A DNA stretch of 64,000 nt from Deinococcus sp. QL22 (GTDB lineage: Bacteria; Deinococcota; Deinococci; Deinococcales; Deinococcaceae), in NCBI RefSeq assembly GCF_023370075.1, contig NZ_CP097153.1, forward strand, positions 332,186 to 396,185. Reading direction: 5' to 3'. Each line of letters starts with the position of its first letter. Position 1 is the stretch's first letter. Shown here piece by piece: positions 36,896 through 45,641 of the stretch. A model generated the notes under the pieces. It made no database searches. It saw only the letters and a list, made by a program, of their open reading frames with translations, and was not told where the DNA came from. A program made the translations under genes and the position numbers.

Positions 36896-37259
36896 TGCTG
36901 AAAACGTTATCACGGCGGGGTGCAGCTGTATAGCGGCCACAATTGGTCTGCTGCTGGAAGCCTGTTCGGTTGGTTTGACCTGTCTGGGAGGGGACTCGAC
37001 GGGTGATCGGTAAAACGATTAAGGTCAATTTTAGGATTGTGCCCCTGACCAGAGGAGGAGAGACCTTGACCAATGGATATCCTACCCCCTTGCAAAAAAC
37101 GTTTTCTGTCTGTATTCTCGAAGGGATCAATAACCTAGCTTCCTGATGAACCAACCTCCGGTTCTCGCCCTCTTTCTGTTGCTTTTGCGACTCTAGAAAA
37201 CGTTTTCTACAAACCGTGGCGCTATCCATGCGCTTTCTCTCTGACCCTGGAGGTCCCCC
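36896..37259. promoter_or_regulatory. Divergent control region with three LacI-type operators and two tandem promoters
   Basis: Operator 1 GAAAACGTTATC (36900-36911) covers TAACGT, the -10 of the lacI gene. Operator 2 AAAAACGTTTTC (37095-37106) lies in the spacer of TTGCAA (37090-37095) and TATTCT (37113-37118), 17 bp apart. Operator 3 TAGAAAACGTTTTCTA (37194-37209), a perfect 16-bp palindrome, lies in the spacer of TTGCGA (37185-37190) and TACAAA (37208-37213), again 17 bp apart. Both plus-strand promoters point to the solute-binding gene. Confidence 0.65.
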
Positions 37260-38516
37260 ATGAAATACACCCGCACGCTGGTTCTGGCCCTTACCTCTGC
37301 ACTGACCCTGGGAGCTGCCCAAGCCCAAAAAACCACGATTACGGTGGGCGTATTTCCCGACCTCGACAGCGTGATCAAGGCTGCCATCCCAGGCTTCAAT
37401 AAGCTCTACCCAAACGTTGAAGTGAAGATCAGCTCTCTGGCCTACGCAGATCACCACAACGCGCTGACCACCGCCCTCTCCACCGGCAAAGGGGCTGGGG
37501 ACGTCGTCGCTATCGACTTCGGTTACGTGGCCAAGTTTGCAGAAGGCAACGGCATGACCGACCTCAACAAGGCGCCCTTTAACGCAGGCCAGTTCAAGTC
37601 CAGATTCGTGAGCTACACCTTCCCCCAGGCCACCACTCAGGACGGACGGATGGTCGGAATGCCCACCGACGTCGGTCCTGGTTCGATGTTCTACCGCACC
37701 GACCTGCTGGCCAAAGCCAAAGTCACGCCTGCACAGCTGAATGCCAGCTGGGAGAGCTATATCGCCAACGGGAGAAAAGTGGTGGCGGCCAATCCCGGCG
37801 TGTTCCTGATTCCCGACGCCTCGGAAGCTGCAGGGATCATCTTGCGTACCGGACTCAAGAGCGGCGAGGGCATGTACTTCGACAAGAGCAACAAAGTGCT
37901 GGTCAGCCCGACCAACGCCCGGTTCGTGCGGGCCTTCACGGTGGCCAAGCAGATTCGTGATGCCAAGCTTGACGCCCGTGCCGGCGCCGCCTTCTCGCCT
38001 GAGTGGACGACGGCTTTCCAGAAGGGCAATCTGGCCACCGAATTCAGCGGAGCCTGGCTGGTGGGCCACATGCAGAACTGGCTGGCCAAGGATTTCGCAG
38101 GCAAATGGGGCGCGCAGAACCTTCCTGGCAACAGCTTTGCCAGCTACGGCGGCTCGTTCTGGGGAATTCCGACCCAGAGCCAGAACAAAGACGCTGCCTG
38201 GAACTTCATCAAGTACCTGACCACCAATCCGGCCCAGCAGGTGTTGGCGTTTAAGACGACCGGAGCCTTCCCCGCCCTGAAAGCTGCACAAAATGATCCC
38301 ATCTTCAATCAGGGCGTGGCCTACCTGGGCAACCAGAAAACGCGTCTGCTGTGGCGCAGCGCCGCAGCCAAGATTCAGCCGATTGATGTGAACAAACTTG
38401 ACCCAGTGGCCGAGCAGATCGTGAACGACGCCCTGAGCGAAGTACTCAGCGGCACCAAGGACATCCCCACGGCCCTCGCGCAAGCACAGCAACTGGTGGA
38501 GCGCCGCGCCCGCTGA
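37260..38516 (+). CDS. Sugar ABC transporter solute-binding protein
   Basis: 418 aa. A signal peptide covers residues 1-22 (TRTLVLALTSALTLGAAQAQ). The mature protein has the family-1 (MalE-like) binding fold: ITVGVFPDLDSVIKAAIPGFNKLYP at the start, then DVVAIDFGYVAKFAE and the C-terminal WNFIKYLTTNPAQQVLAFKTTGAFPAL. It captures an oligosaccharide, probably a beta-glucoside or cellobiose as the final gene is a GH1 beta-glucosidase (inference). GGAGGT precedes the ATG. A strong 15-bp hairpin separates it from the permease genes and may keep this part of the transcript more abundant. Confidence 0.88.
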   Translation: MKYTRTLVLALTSALTLGAAQAQKTTITVGVFPDLDSVIKAAIPGFNKLYPNVEVKISSLAYADHHNALTTALSTGKGAGDVVAIDFGYVAKFAEGNGMTDLNKAPFNAGQFKSRFVSYTFPQATTQDGRMVGMPTDVGPGSMFYRTDLLAKAKVTPAQLNASWESYIANGRKVVAANPGVFLIPDASEAAGIILRTGLKSGEGMYFDKSNKVLVSPTNARFVRAFTVAKQIRDAKLDARAGAAFSPEWTTAFQKGNLATEFSGAWLVGHMQNWLAKDFAGKWGAQNLPGNSFASYGGSFWGIPTQSQNKDAAWNFIKYLTTNPAQQVLAFKTTGAFPALKAAQNDPIFNQGVAYLGNQKTRLLWRSAAAKIQPIDVNKLDPVAEQIVNDALSEVLSGTKDIPTALAQAQQLVERRAR

Positions 38517-38584
38517 AGCCTGAACTCAGTCCTGATTCTGTCTGGGACTGCTGAATAGACCAACGCGCCCCATTTCTTGCCTGC

Positions 38585-38623
38585 GCGTCTGGGGCGGCGA
38601 CCGTCAGCCGCCGCCCCAGACGC
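38585..38623 (+). other. Intra-operon hairpin between binding protein and permease
   Basis: GCGTCTGGGGCGGCG (38585-38599) pairs perfectly with 38609-38623 over a 9-nt loop, then TTTCTTTCTT. A partial terminator or 3'-stabilising stem that lets binding protein exceed permease is likely, as in maltose-type operons. Confidence 0.6.
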
Positions 38624-38660
38624 TTTCTTTCTTGCCTGCTCTGTTCAGGAGGCTCACCGG

Positions 38661-39638
38661 ATGACCGCTACCCCGTCTCCACCGTCTATACCCCAGCAGG
38701 TCAACAGCCGTTGGGACAAGTTTCAGCGGCGCTACGCGCCCTATATTTTCATCAGCCCGTTCTTCCTGCTGTTCTTCGCGTTCAGCCTGTTTCCGATCCT
38801 GTTCAACGCTTACCTGTCGGTGCACAACTGGCAACCTGGGAGCGGCCTGGGCGATATGAAGTTCGTGGGTCTGCGCAACTTCACCGACAACCTGACCGAC
38901 CCGACCTTCTGGCTGTCGCTCCGCAACACGGCGATTCTGGCCTTAGAGAGCGGCGTGCCGCAGCACCTGATTGCTCTGCCGCTGGCCTTCGCGATTCACA
39001 TGGGGTTAAAGCGGGTGCAGTCGCTGGTGACAGCTGTCTATTTCCTGCCCTACATCACCTCGGTGGTGGCGATTTCGGTGGTGTTCTTCACGCTCTTTTC
39101 CTGGCAATACGGAGCGCTGAACGCAGGCCTGAACGCGCTGCACAACCTGCCTCTGATCGGCGGCCTCTTCCCCGGCGAAAAGATCAACTGGTTGGGCGAG
39201 GCGCAGTACGTGCAGCCTGCAATCGCAACGGTCGTGGTGTGGCGCTATGTGGGCTGGAACGTGCTGCTCTACTTGGCCGGACTCCAGGCCATTCCGAACG
39301 ACATCTACGAGGCCGCCAGCATTGACGGCGCCACCCGCGCTCAACAGTTCCGCTTCATTACGCTGCCGCTGCTGCGGCCTACCATCTTCTTGGCAGTCAC
39401 CTTGACCCTGATCGGCGGTTTCCAGCTGTTCGAGGAACCCTTTGTGCTGACCAACGGTACGGGTGGCACGGGCCAGCAGGGCCTCACCACCATCATGTAC
39501 ATGTTCCGCACCTACAACGCCTATTCTGATGCAGGCGTGGCCGCCGCGATGTCTTGGCTGCTGTTTGCTGTCATCGGCGTGCTGTCCCTGATCAATAACC
39601 GCATCTTTGGCCGCAGCGGTCTGGCCGGGAAGGACTGA
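38661..39638 (+). CDS. Sugar ABC transporter permease (MalF-like)
   Basis: 325 aa from the ATG at 38661, AGGAGG 8 nt upstream. Six membrane segments; the binding-protein-dependent transport signature E-A-x-x-x-D-G appears as EAASIDGATRAQQFRFITLPLLRP, which contacts the ATPase. FVGLRNF early, as in MalF-type permeases. It heterodimerises with the next gene product. No ATPase gene is nearby, so a shared MsmK-type ATPase encoded elsewhere is expected. Confidence 0.9.
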   Translation: MTATPSPPSIPQQVNSRWDKFQRRYAPYIFISPFFLLFFAFSLFPILFNAYLSVHNWQPGSGLGDMKFVGLRNFTDNLTDPTFWLSLRNTAILALESGVPQHLIALPLAFAIHMGLKRVQSLVTAVYFLPYITSVVAISVVFFTLFSWQYGALNAGLNALHNLPLIGGLFPGEKINWLGEAQYVQPAIATVVVWRYVGWNVLLYLAGLQAIPNDIYEAASIDGATRAQQFRFITLPLLRPTIFLAVTLTLIGGFQLFEEPFVLTNGTGGTGQQGLTTIMYMFRTYNAYSDAGVAAAMSWLLFAVIGVLSLINNRIFGRSGLAGKD

Positions 39639-39639
39639 T

Positions 39640-40518
39640 ATGACTTCTACTCCCCTGGCTACGCCCGTCGTCCAGCCCCGCCGCCCCTCGCGGGGCACCA
39701 AGCCTCTCAGCCGAGCCGCTGCAATCTTGCTGCTGGTTCTGGGCGGCATTCTGACCCTGCTGCCCTTTTACTTTATGTTCGTGTTCGCCACCCATCCCCG
39801 GCAAGACATCTTTTCGTTGCCTCCGCCCGTGTGGTTCGGCAGCAACCTGGAGGCCAATTACACCAGTCTGCTGGGGCGGACTCCGTTCTGGCGCAACCTC
39901 TGGAACAGCCTGTATCTGGCCGTATTGACCACCGCAACGACGCTGTTTTTCTGCACACTGGGCGGCTACGCCTTCGCGATGTACTCCTTCAAAGGCAAAA
40001 AAGTGCTCTTTAACATGCTGCTCGCGACCCTGCTGATTCCCAGCACCCTGAACATCGTGCCGTTCGCGCTGATCATGCAGGCCATGGGCTGGATCGACAC
40101 GCCCCGCGCCCTGTGGGTTCCGGGTATGGCCAGCGCTTTCGGAATCTTTCTGATGCGCCAGTACATTGGCACGGCCATTCCCATCGAACTGGTAGAGGCC
40201 GCCCGCATTGATGGATGCAGTGAATTTGGCATCTTCCGCCGGATCATCGCGCCGCTGTCTGCACCTGCACTGGCCACCTTGGGCCTGGTCACGTTCGTGC
40301 AGTCCTGGAACAGTTTCCTGGGGCCGTTGGTGATCTTCCGCAGCGCCGAAACCTACACCGCTCCCCTGGCCCTGCGCACCCTGCAAGGCATCGCTAACAC
40401 TGATTGGGGGGCCCTGATGTGCGGCGTGGCCCTCACGGTTCTGCCCCTGCTGATTTTGTTCGCCATTGCCAGCCGCCGCCTGATCGACGGTCTGACCAGC
40501 GGCGCCATCAAAGGCTGA
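39640..40518 (+). CDS. Sugar ABC transporter permease (MalG-like)
   Basis: 292 aa; the ATG at 39640 lies 1 nt after the previous stop. Six membrane segments, with the EAA loop EAARIDGCSEFGIFRRIIAPLS. N-terminal cytoplasmic residues and the terminal ...DGLTSGAIKG match MalG-type permeases. It completes the transporter with the MalF-like gene. Confidence 0.9.
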   Translation: MTSTPLATPVVQPRRPSRGTKPLSRAAAILLLVLGGILTLLPFYFMFVFATHPRQDIFSLPPPVWFGSNLEANYTSLLGRTPFWRNLWNSLYLAVLTTATTLFFCTLGGYAFAMYSFKGKKVLFNMLLATLLIPSTLNIVPFALIMQAMGWIDTPRALWVPGMASAFGIFLMRQYIGTAIPIELVEAARIDGCSEFGIFRRIIAPLSAPALATLGLVTFVQSWNSFLGPLVIFRSAETYTAPLALRTLQGIANTDWGALMCGVALTVLPLLILFAIASRRLIDGLTSGAIKG

Positions 40519-40555
40519 GCGCGTTTTTCGCCCCTCTCCCCTCTTTGGAGTTTCC

Positions 40556-41902
40556 ATGACCAGCCTGCCCCAAACTGTTTCCACTCCTGACGTAAAAATC
40601 TCCGACCTGCTCCGTTCCGATTTTCCGGCCCACTTCACCTTTGGCGTGGCGACTTCTGCCTTCCAGATCGAAGGAGCCACGCAGGAGGGCGGGCGTGGGC
40701 CGAGCATCTGGGATACGTTTTGCCGCGAACCGGGCCGGATTCGGGACGGCAGTAACGGCGACGTGGCCTGCGATCATTACCACCGCCTGGACGAAGACCT
40801 TGACCTGATTGCCCGCCTGAACGTATCGGCGTACCGCTTCAGCGTGGCGTGGCCGCGCATTCAGCCCACCGGCACTGGCCCCGCCAACGAAGAGGGCTTG
40901 GCGTTCTACGAGCGCCTGATCGACGGCCTGATCGCGCGTGGCCTGGAGCCTCACCTGACGCTGTACCACTGGGATTTGCCGCAAGCCCTGCAAGATCTGG
41001 GCGGCTGGACACACCGCGAGACGGCTTACCATTTTGCCGAATACGCCCGGATCGTGGCCGAACGCCTGGGGCCTAAAGTCAAGAGTATTGCCACCCTGAA
41101 CGAGCCGTGGTGTAGCAGCATTCTCAGCTACCAGATTGGTGAGCACGCCCCCGGTTGGCACAGTCGCCCCGCGGCCCTCGCGGCCGCCCATCACCTGTTG
41201 CTGGGGCACGGCCTCGCCATGCAGCAGATGCGGGCGCTGAATCTGGGGGCCGAGCTGGGGCTGGTGCTGAATCTGGATTCGGCCTATAGCGATACTCCCG
41301 ACGATTTGCCGGGCGTGCAACTGGCAGACGGCACCTTCAACCGTTGGTTCTTAGACCCTGTGCTGCGGGGCCAGTACCCGCACGACATCTGGACACACTA
41401 CGGGGCCGACGTGCCAGACGTTCAACCCGGCGACCTGAACATCATGCAGACCCCTATGGACTTCTTGGGCGTCAATTACTATTCCCGCACTTTCGTCAGT
41501 GCGGCGGGCCGCAAGCCGCAAGGCGCCACGTACACCGACATGGGCTGGGAAGTGTACCCGCAGGGCCTGACTGACCTGCTGGTGCGCCTGCACCACAGCT
41601 ACGCGGGCCTGCCGCCTCTGCTGATCACCGAAAACGGCGCGGCCTACCCCGACGAACTCGGCACCGACGGCCAAATTCACGACGTGGCCCGCGTGGAGTA
41701 CTTGCAGCAGCACCTGAACGCCGTGCGCGAAGCAATAAAGGCAGGCGTGGATGTGCGCGGCTACTTTGCATGGAGTCTGATGGACAACTTCGAATGGGCG
41801 TATGGCTACGGCAAACGTTTTGGGCTGGTGTACGTGGATTATGAAACGCAGGCCCGGACATTGAAGGACAGTGCCAAGTGGTATCAGGGGTTTTTGGGCT
41901 AA
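40556..41902 (+). CDS. GH1 beta-glucosidase
   Basis: 448 aa, standard GH1 length. FTFGVATSAFQIEGA at the start binds the substrate; the acid/base Glu is E183 in TLNEPW (181-186) and the nucleophile is E359 in ITENGAA (357-363). The C-terminal WSLMDNFEWAYGYGKRFGLVYVD is the family signature. No signal peptide, so it is cytoplasmic and acts on sugars brought in by the ABC transporter. It closes the LacI-controlled operon. Possible substrates include cellobiose and related beta-glucosides. Confidence 0.95.
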   Translation: MTSLPQTVSTPDVKISDLLRSDFPAHFTFGVATSAFQIEGATQEGGRGPSIWDTFCREPGRIRDGSNGDVACDHYHRLDEDLDLIARLNVSAYRFSVAWPRIQPTGTGPANEEGLAFYERLIDGLIARGLEPHLTLYHWDLPQALQDLGGWTHRETAYHFAEYARIVAERLGPKVKSIATLNEPWCSSILSYQIGEHAPGWHSRPAALAAAHHLLLGHGLAMQQMRALNLGAELGLVLNLDSAYSDTPDDLPGVQLADGTFNRWFLDPVLRGQYPHDIWTHYGADVPDVQPGDLNIMQTPMDFLGVNYYSRTFVSAAGRKPQGATYTDMGWEVYPQGLTDLLVRLHHSYAGLPPLLITENGAAYPDELGTDGQIHDVARVEYLQQHLNAVREAIKAGVDVRGYFAWSLMDNFEWAYGYGKRFGLVYVDYETQARTLKDSAKWYQGFLG

Positions 41903-42341
41903 GGAGGTCACGCGGTACGACCTGCAGTTAAGTGCCGTGCGGGTGGGCCGTCAGCCGGGCCAATACGGACTCCGATGGAATTCCGTGGTGTTGGGATCTA
42001 AGTACTGGGATTAACTTCGAGTGGCGCGGGTCAGAGGAACTACTGACTCTGTGTAAAAACACAAGAAACGAGGGCGGGTCAGGCGTTCACAGCGCTCGGC
42101 CCGCCCTTGTCTGGGTTTAGGCGTCAAGCCCAGTCTGTACAGGCTGCCTATACACCCTCCAGACCGTTTGACCGCCGATTTGCCCTACGCTGAGGGGAAG
42201 GCCAATACTCCAGGGCCAAAGACGTTTCTGTTACGCAGCTTTGACTACTTTGACGACCAACCAAGGGTGCATGCTGTCCCGCATCGACCCTCCGAACCGT
42301 TTCTCCATTTGCCCTCTCGCCCGCGTCAAAAAGAGTTTGCT
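41903..42341. other. Intergenic region between the beta-glucosidase and glycosyltransferase genes
   Basis: No gene. A weak hairpin AGGGCGGG/CCCGCCCT (42071-42107) may terminate the sugar operon. The last part may hold the promoter of the glycosyltransferase, but no clear elements were seen. Confidence 0.4.
42071..42107 (+). terminator. Weak hairpin, possible terminator
   Basis: 8-bp arms AGGGCGGG and CCCGCCCT with a 21-nt loop and a short T-containing tail. Confidence 0.35.
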
Positions 42342-43337
42342 GTGACTGAATCTGTTTCCCCTGTCTTCTCAATTATTGTGGCCGTCTACAACGCACAGCG
42401 TTATCTGGAAGAGACGTTGCGGGCGTTGTCGGCCCAAACCTTTTCGGCCTTTGAAGTGGTAATGGTCAACGATGGGTCAACCGACCAGAGCGCCGAGCTG
42501 GCCCAGAAATTTTGTGACCAAGATCCACGGTTCCGGCTGTTCCATACGCCCAACCAGGGCATTTCGCCCACCCGGAATCTGGCTGTGCAGCACGCGACTG
42601 CGCCGTGGATTGCGGTGTGTGACGCCGACGACACGTGGACGCCAGACAAATTGGAACTCCAGCACCGTTTTATTCAGCAGTGGGCGGCCACCCAAGCAGA
42701 GCCGATGCTTGCGCTGGGGACATCGGGCGACCTGATCAACGGTAAAGGCGAGCAGATCCGGATGGTGAATACCCAGGAGCGGCCCTGGCCTACGGTGCTG
42801 CACGACGAGGCCACCTTGCACGAGCTGCACATGATCAATTCCTCGGTGGTCTTTCAGCGTGAGGTTTTTCTGCGTCTGGGAGGCTACCGCGCCGAATACA
42901 CGCCCACCGAGGACACCGATCTGTGGGTGCGCTTTTCGGAACACGGGGCCGTCATCAACATGCCCGACCACCTCACGCATTACCGCATGCACAGCAGCAA
43001 TATTTCGGAATCACACTACCCGGTCATGATTCTCAATTTGTACCGCATTCAGGCCAATACCGAGCGGCGGCGGCAGCAGTTGCCCGAATGGAGCGCCGAG
43101 CAATTTACAGCCCGAATGCGCCAGAACCGCCCGCAGTATGTCCGCACCATGAAAAATTTGCAGCACATGAAGTACTACAACCGCGCCAAAAACCGCTGGG
43201 GCAACGGGCACTACCTGGGGGTCGTGGCTCCCTTGGTGCAGGCCTGTCTGGTGTCTCCGAGCCGCACTGTGAAGCTGTTTCTCCGCAGCGAGGTCTACCG
43301 TACCAGCCGTCTGCACTGGCGCAGGCATCCGGGATGA
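42342..43337 (+). CDS. GT2 family glycosyltransferase
   Basis: 331 aa from a GTG at 42342, chosen because the catalytic fold begins FSIIVAVYNAQRYLEETL soon after; an ATG far upstream would add residues of no family match. The GT-A core is complete: VNDGSTDQSAEL, NQGISPTRNLA, and a DxD-type CDADD for the metal-bound nucleotide sugar, then EDTDLWVRF. It is the first of a group including a polysaccharide exporter, so it probably adds a sugar to an envelope polysaccharide (inference). Confidence 0.88.
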   Translation: MTESVSPVFSIIVAVYNAQRYLEETLRALSAQTFSAFEVVMVNDGSTDQSAELAQKFCDQDPRFRLFHTPNQGISPTRNLAVQHATAPWIAVCDADDTWTPDKLELQHRFIQQWAATQAEPMLALGTSGDLINGKGEQIRMVNTQERPWPTVLHDEATLHELHMINSSVVFQREVFLRLGGYRAEYTPTEDTDLWVRFSEHGAVINMPDHLTHYRMHSSNISESHYPVMILNLYRIQANTERRRQQLPEWSAEQFTARMRQNRPQYVRTMKNLQHMKYYNRAKNRWGNGHYLGVVAPLVQACLVSPSRTVKLFLRSEVYRTSRLHWRRHPG

Positions 43338-43378
43338 CCCTGTGAAATACGGCAACAAAGCTGCTCAGAGGGTGCGCT

Positions 43379-44284
43379 TTGATTCCTAATTCCGCGCTCC
43401 CTGACGCCGCTCTGCCCGACTCTGCTGTTCCCACAGGCGGGTCAGACGAGTCAAAACCGTTGCCGTTCGAGTTGATCATCGGCGGCTCAGGTGCGGGCCG
43501 AATGGCCTGGTCAGAGTTGTGGCGATACCGCGAACTGCTGCTGTTTTTGGCCTGGCGGGACTTGCTGGTGCGCTACAAGCAAACGGCGATTGGCGTGGCC
43601 TGGAGCGTTGTCCGGCCTCTGGCGACCATGGCTATTTTTACCTTCGTGTTCAGCCGGGTCGCGCAGTTGCCCACCACCGGAGACGCCCCTTACGCCGTGC
43701 TGGTCTACGCCGCCATGTTGCCGTGGAATTTTTTTGCGGGCGCATTGGCCGACAGCAGCAATTCTCTTGCCAACAACGCTTCGATCATTACCAAGGTCTA
43801 CTTTCCGCGCCTGCTGATTCCGGCCAGCACCGTGTTGGTCAATCTGGTGGATTTTCTGATCTCGCTGGTGGTCTTGTTGTTGCTGATGCTGGTACTGGGT
43901 GCCGACTTTTCGTGGCGCATGCTGCTCTTGCCGCTGTTTCTTCTGCCCGCCCTGATGGGAGCCTTTGGGCTGGGCCTCAGCCTCGGTGCCCTGAATGTCA
44001 AATACCGTGATGTCCGGCACCTGATTCCCTTCGTGACCCAGTTCGGCCTGTACCTATCCCCAGTCGGCTTTAGCAGCACCGTGATTCTGGAGCAGTGGCG
44101 TCTGCTGTACTCGCTCAATCCGCTGGTGGGCGTTATCGACAGTTTCCGCTGGGCCATTGTCGGTGGGGCGTCGCCTTTTCCCTGGCAGTCGGTGCTGATC
44201 TCGGTGGGGGTCGTGTGCGGCCTCTTGGCGCTGGGCCTGTGGGTCTTCCGCCGCACCGAGCAGCACTTTGCTGACGTGATCTGA
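43379..44284 (+). CDS. ABC-2 type polysaccharide export permease (Wzm/TagG-like)
   Basis: 301 aa with a TTG start; ATG at 43502 is an alternative. Six hydrophobic segments; family patterns include ELLLFLAWRDLLVRYKQTAIGVAWSVVRPLATM near the start and YLSPVGFSS in the last third. It forms the channel that exports a lipid-linked polysaccharide. The ATPase follows. The start is uncertain by up to 40 residues. Confidence 0.88.
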   Translation: MIPNSALPDAALPDSAVPTGGSDESKPLPFELIIGGSGAGRMAWSELWRYRELLLFLAWRDLLVRYKQTAIGVAWSVVRPLATMAIFTFVFSRVAQLPTTGDAPYAVLVYAAMLPWNFFAGALADSSNSLANNASIITKVYFPRLLIPASTVLVNLVDFLISLVVLLLLMLVLGADFSWRMLLLPLFLLPALMGAFGLGLSLGALNVKYRDVRHLIPFVTQFGLYLSPVGFSSTVILEQWRLLYSLNPLVGVIDSFRWAIVGGASPFPWQSVLISVGVVCGLLALGLWVFRRTEQHFADVI

Positions 44285-44357
44285 GCCAAACGACGCCATT
44301 GACCTTGAACATCATTCTCGTATTGAAACCGCCATTTGTCAGCAGGGAGCGACCAGC

Positions 44358-45641
44358 ATGACCACCATGATCGAAATTCAGCGGGTGTCCAAACGCTATA
44401 TGCTGCGGCGAGAAGCGGCCCCAGCCCCCACCACCTTGCGGGAAGCGCTGACCCGTAGACCGCGCCGGGCAACCGCACCCACCGACGATTTCTGGGCGCT
44501 CCGGGACATATCCTTTAAGGTCGAGCAGGGCGAGCGCCTAGGTATCGTGGGGCGCAACGGGGCCGGAAAATCCACCCTGCTCAAAATCCTCTCGCGGATC
44601 GTGCAGCCGTCGAGTGGGCACATTGGCATGCGGGGCCGCGTTGCCAGCCTGCTGGAAGTGGGCACCGGCTTTCATCCTGAACTGACAGGCCGCGAGAACA
44701 TTTTCTTGAACGGAGCCATTCTGGGCATGAGCCGCAACGAAATCCGGCGGCGCTTCGATGAAATTGTGGCCTTTTCGGAGGTCGAGCGGTTTCTGGAAAC
44801 CCCCGTGAAGCACTATTCCAGTGGCATGTACGTGCGGCTCGCCTTTTCAGTGGCCGCCCATCTGGAGCCGGAAATCCTGATCGTAGACGAGGTGTTGGCA
44901 GTGGGCGACCTCGCTTTTCAAAAGAAGTGCTTGGGCAAGCTGCAAGACGTGGGCGAGCAAGGCCGAACCGTCATTTTTGTCAGTCACAATCTGGCCGCCA
45001 TCAATCAGCTGTGTACTACGGGCGTGCTGCTGGACGGCGGGAAAGTGCAGCAGGCTGGCCCGGTGGCCGGGGTAGTGTCGGCCTATCTGGGGCAGCACAG
45101 CGTGGCCCGCACCAGCGCCGACCTGCACCACCGGGCGGGGCGGCCCGGCAGCGGCGGCGTGCAGTTCTTGTGGGCGCGGTTGCTGGGGCCAGAGGGTCAG
45201 CCCCTTCAAACCGCTTCTTTGGGAGAAGACCTGACCGTCGAATTTGGGCTGGAACTCACGGCGCACGAGTTCGGCAATCCGGTGCAGTTGTCGGTGCTGT
45301 TGCGGGCCTCCGACGGCACACCACTGGCTAACCTGACCGATCTGGACGAACGCTTCCAGATCAGCAGCGCGGTGCGGCAACACACCGTGCGGGTTCGGCT
45401 CAGTGACCTGCGGCTCTACCCTGACACCTATTTCTTCAGCCTGTGGGCGGGCAGCGATTACGGCGACCAGACCTACGATTTTGCCGAAGACTGTTTGGGC
45501 TTTGACGTGGTGGACGGCGGGCAGCTCACCTCACGTCGCCTGAATCTCAAGGCGGGCCGCATCTTCCTGAGTGCCGATTGGAGTCAGCCCAGCGGGAACG
45601 CTGTTCCACCGCCCTCTGCTGGCCTCCTCAAGACGGATTGA
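44358..45641 (+). CDS. Polysaccharide export ABC ATPase (Wzt-like) with C-terminal substrate domain
   Basis: 427 aa. ATPase domain: GRNGAGKST (65-73), the H-type loop, signature YSSGM (about 153), Walker B ILIVDEVLAVGD and the His switch VSHN. Residues about 265-427 form an extra domain typical of Wzt, which recognises the capped end of the O-polysaccharide before export. GGGAG precedes the start. It pairs with the permease at 43379 and its last 14 nt overlap the convergent acyltransferase gene. Confidence 0.92.
   Translation: MTTMIEIQRVSKRYMLRREAAPAPTTLREALTRRPRRATAPTDDFWALRDISFKVEQGERLGIVGRNGAGKSTLLKILSRIVQPSSGHIGMRGRVASLLEVGTGFHPELTGRENIFLNGAILGMSRNEIRRRFDEIVAFSEVERFLETPVKHYSSGMYVRLAFSVAAHLEPEILIVDEVLAVGDLAFQKKCLGKLQDVGEQGRTVIFVSHNLAAINQLCTTGVLLDGGKVQQAGPVAGVVSAYLGQHSVARTSADLHHRAGRPGSGGVQFLWARLLGPEGQPLQTASLGEDLTVEFGLELTAHEFGNPVQLSVLLRASDGTPLANLTDLDERFQISSAVRQHTVRVRLSDLRLYPDTYFFSLWAGSDYGDQTYDFAEDCLGFDVVDGGQLTSRRLNLKAGRIFLSADWSQPSGNAVPPPSAGLLKTD

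Noticed and set aside
36876..38492. 538-codon open frame opposite the solute-binding gene
   Set aside because: Antisense of a complete binding protein; crosses the operator region.
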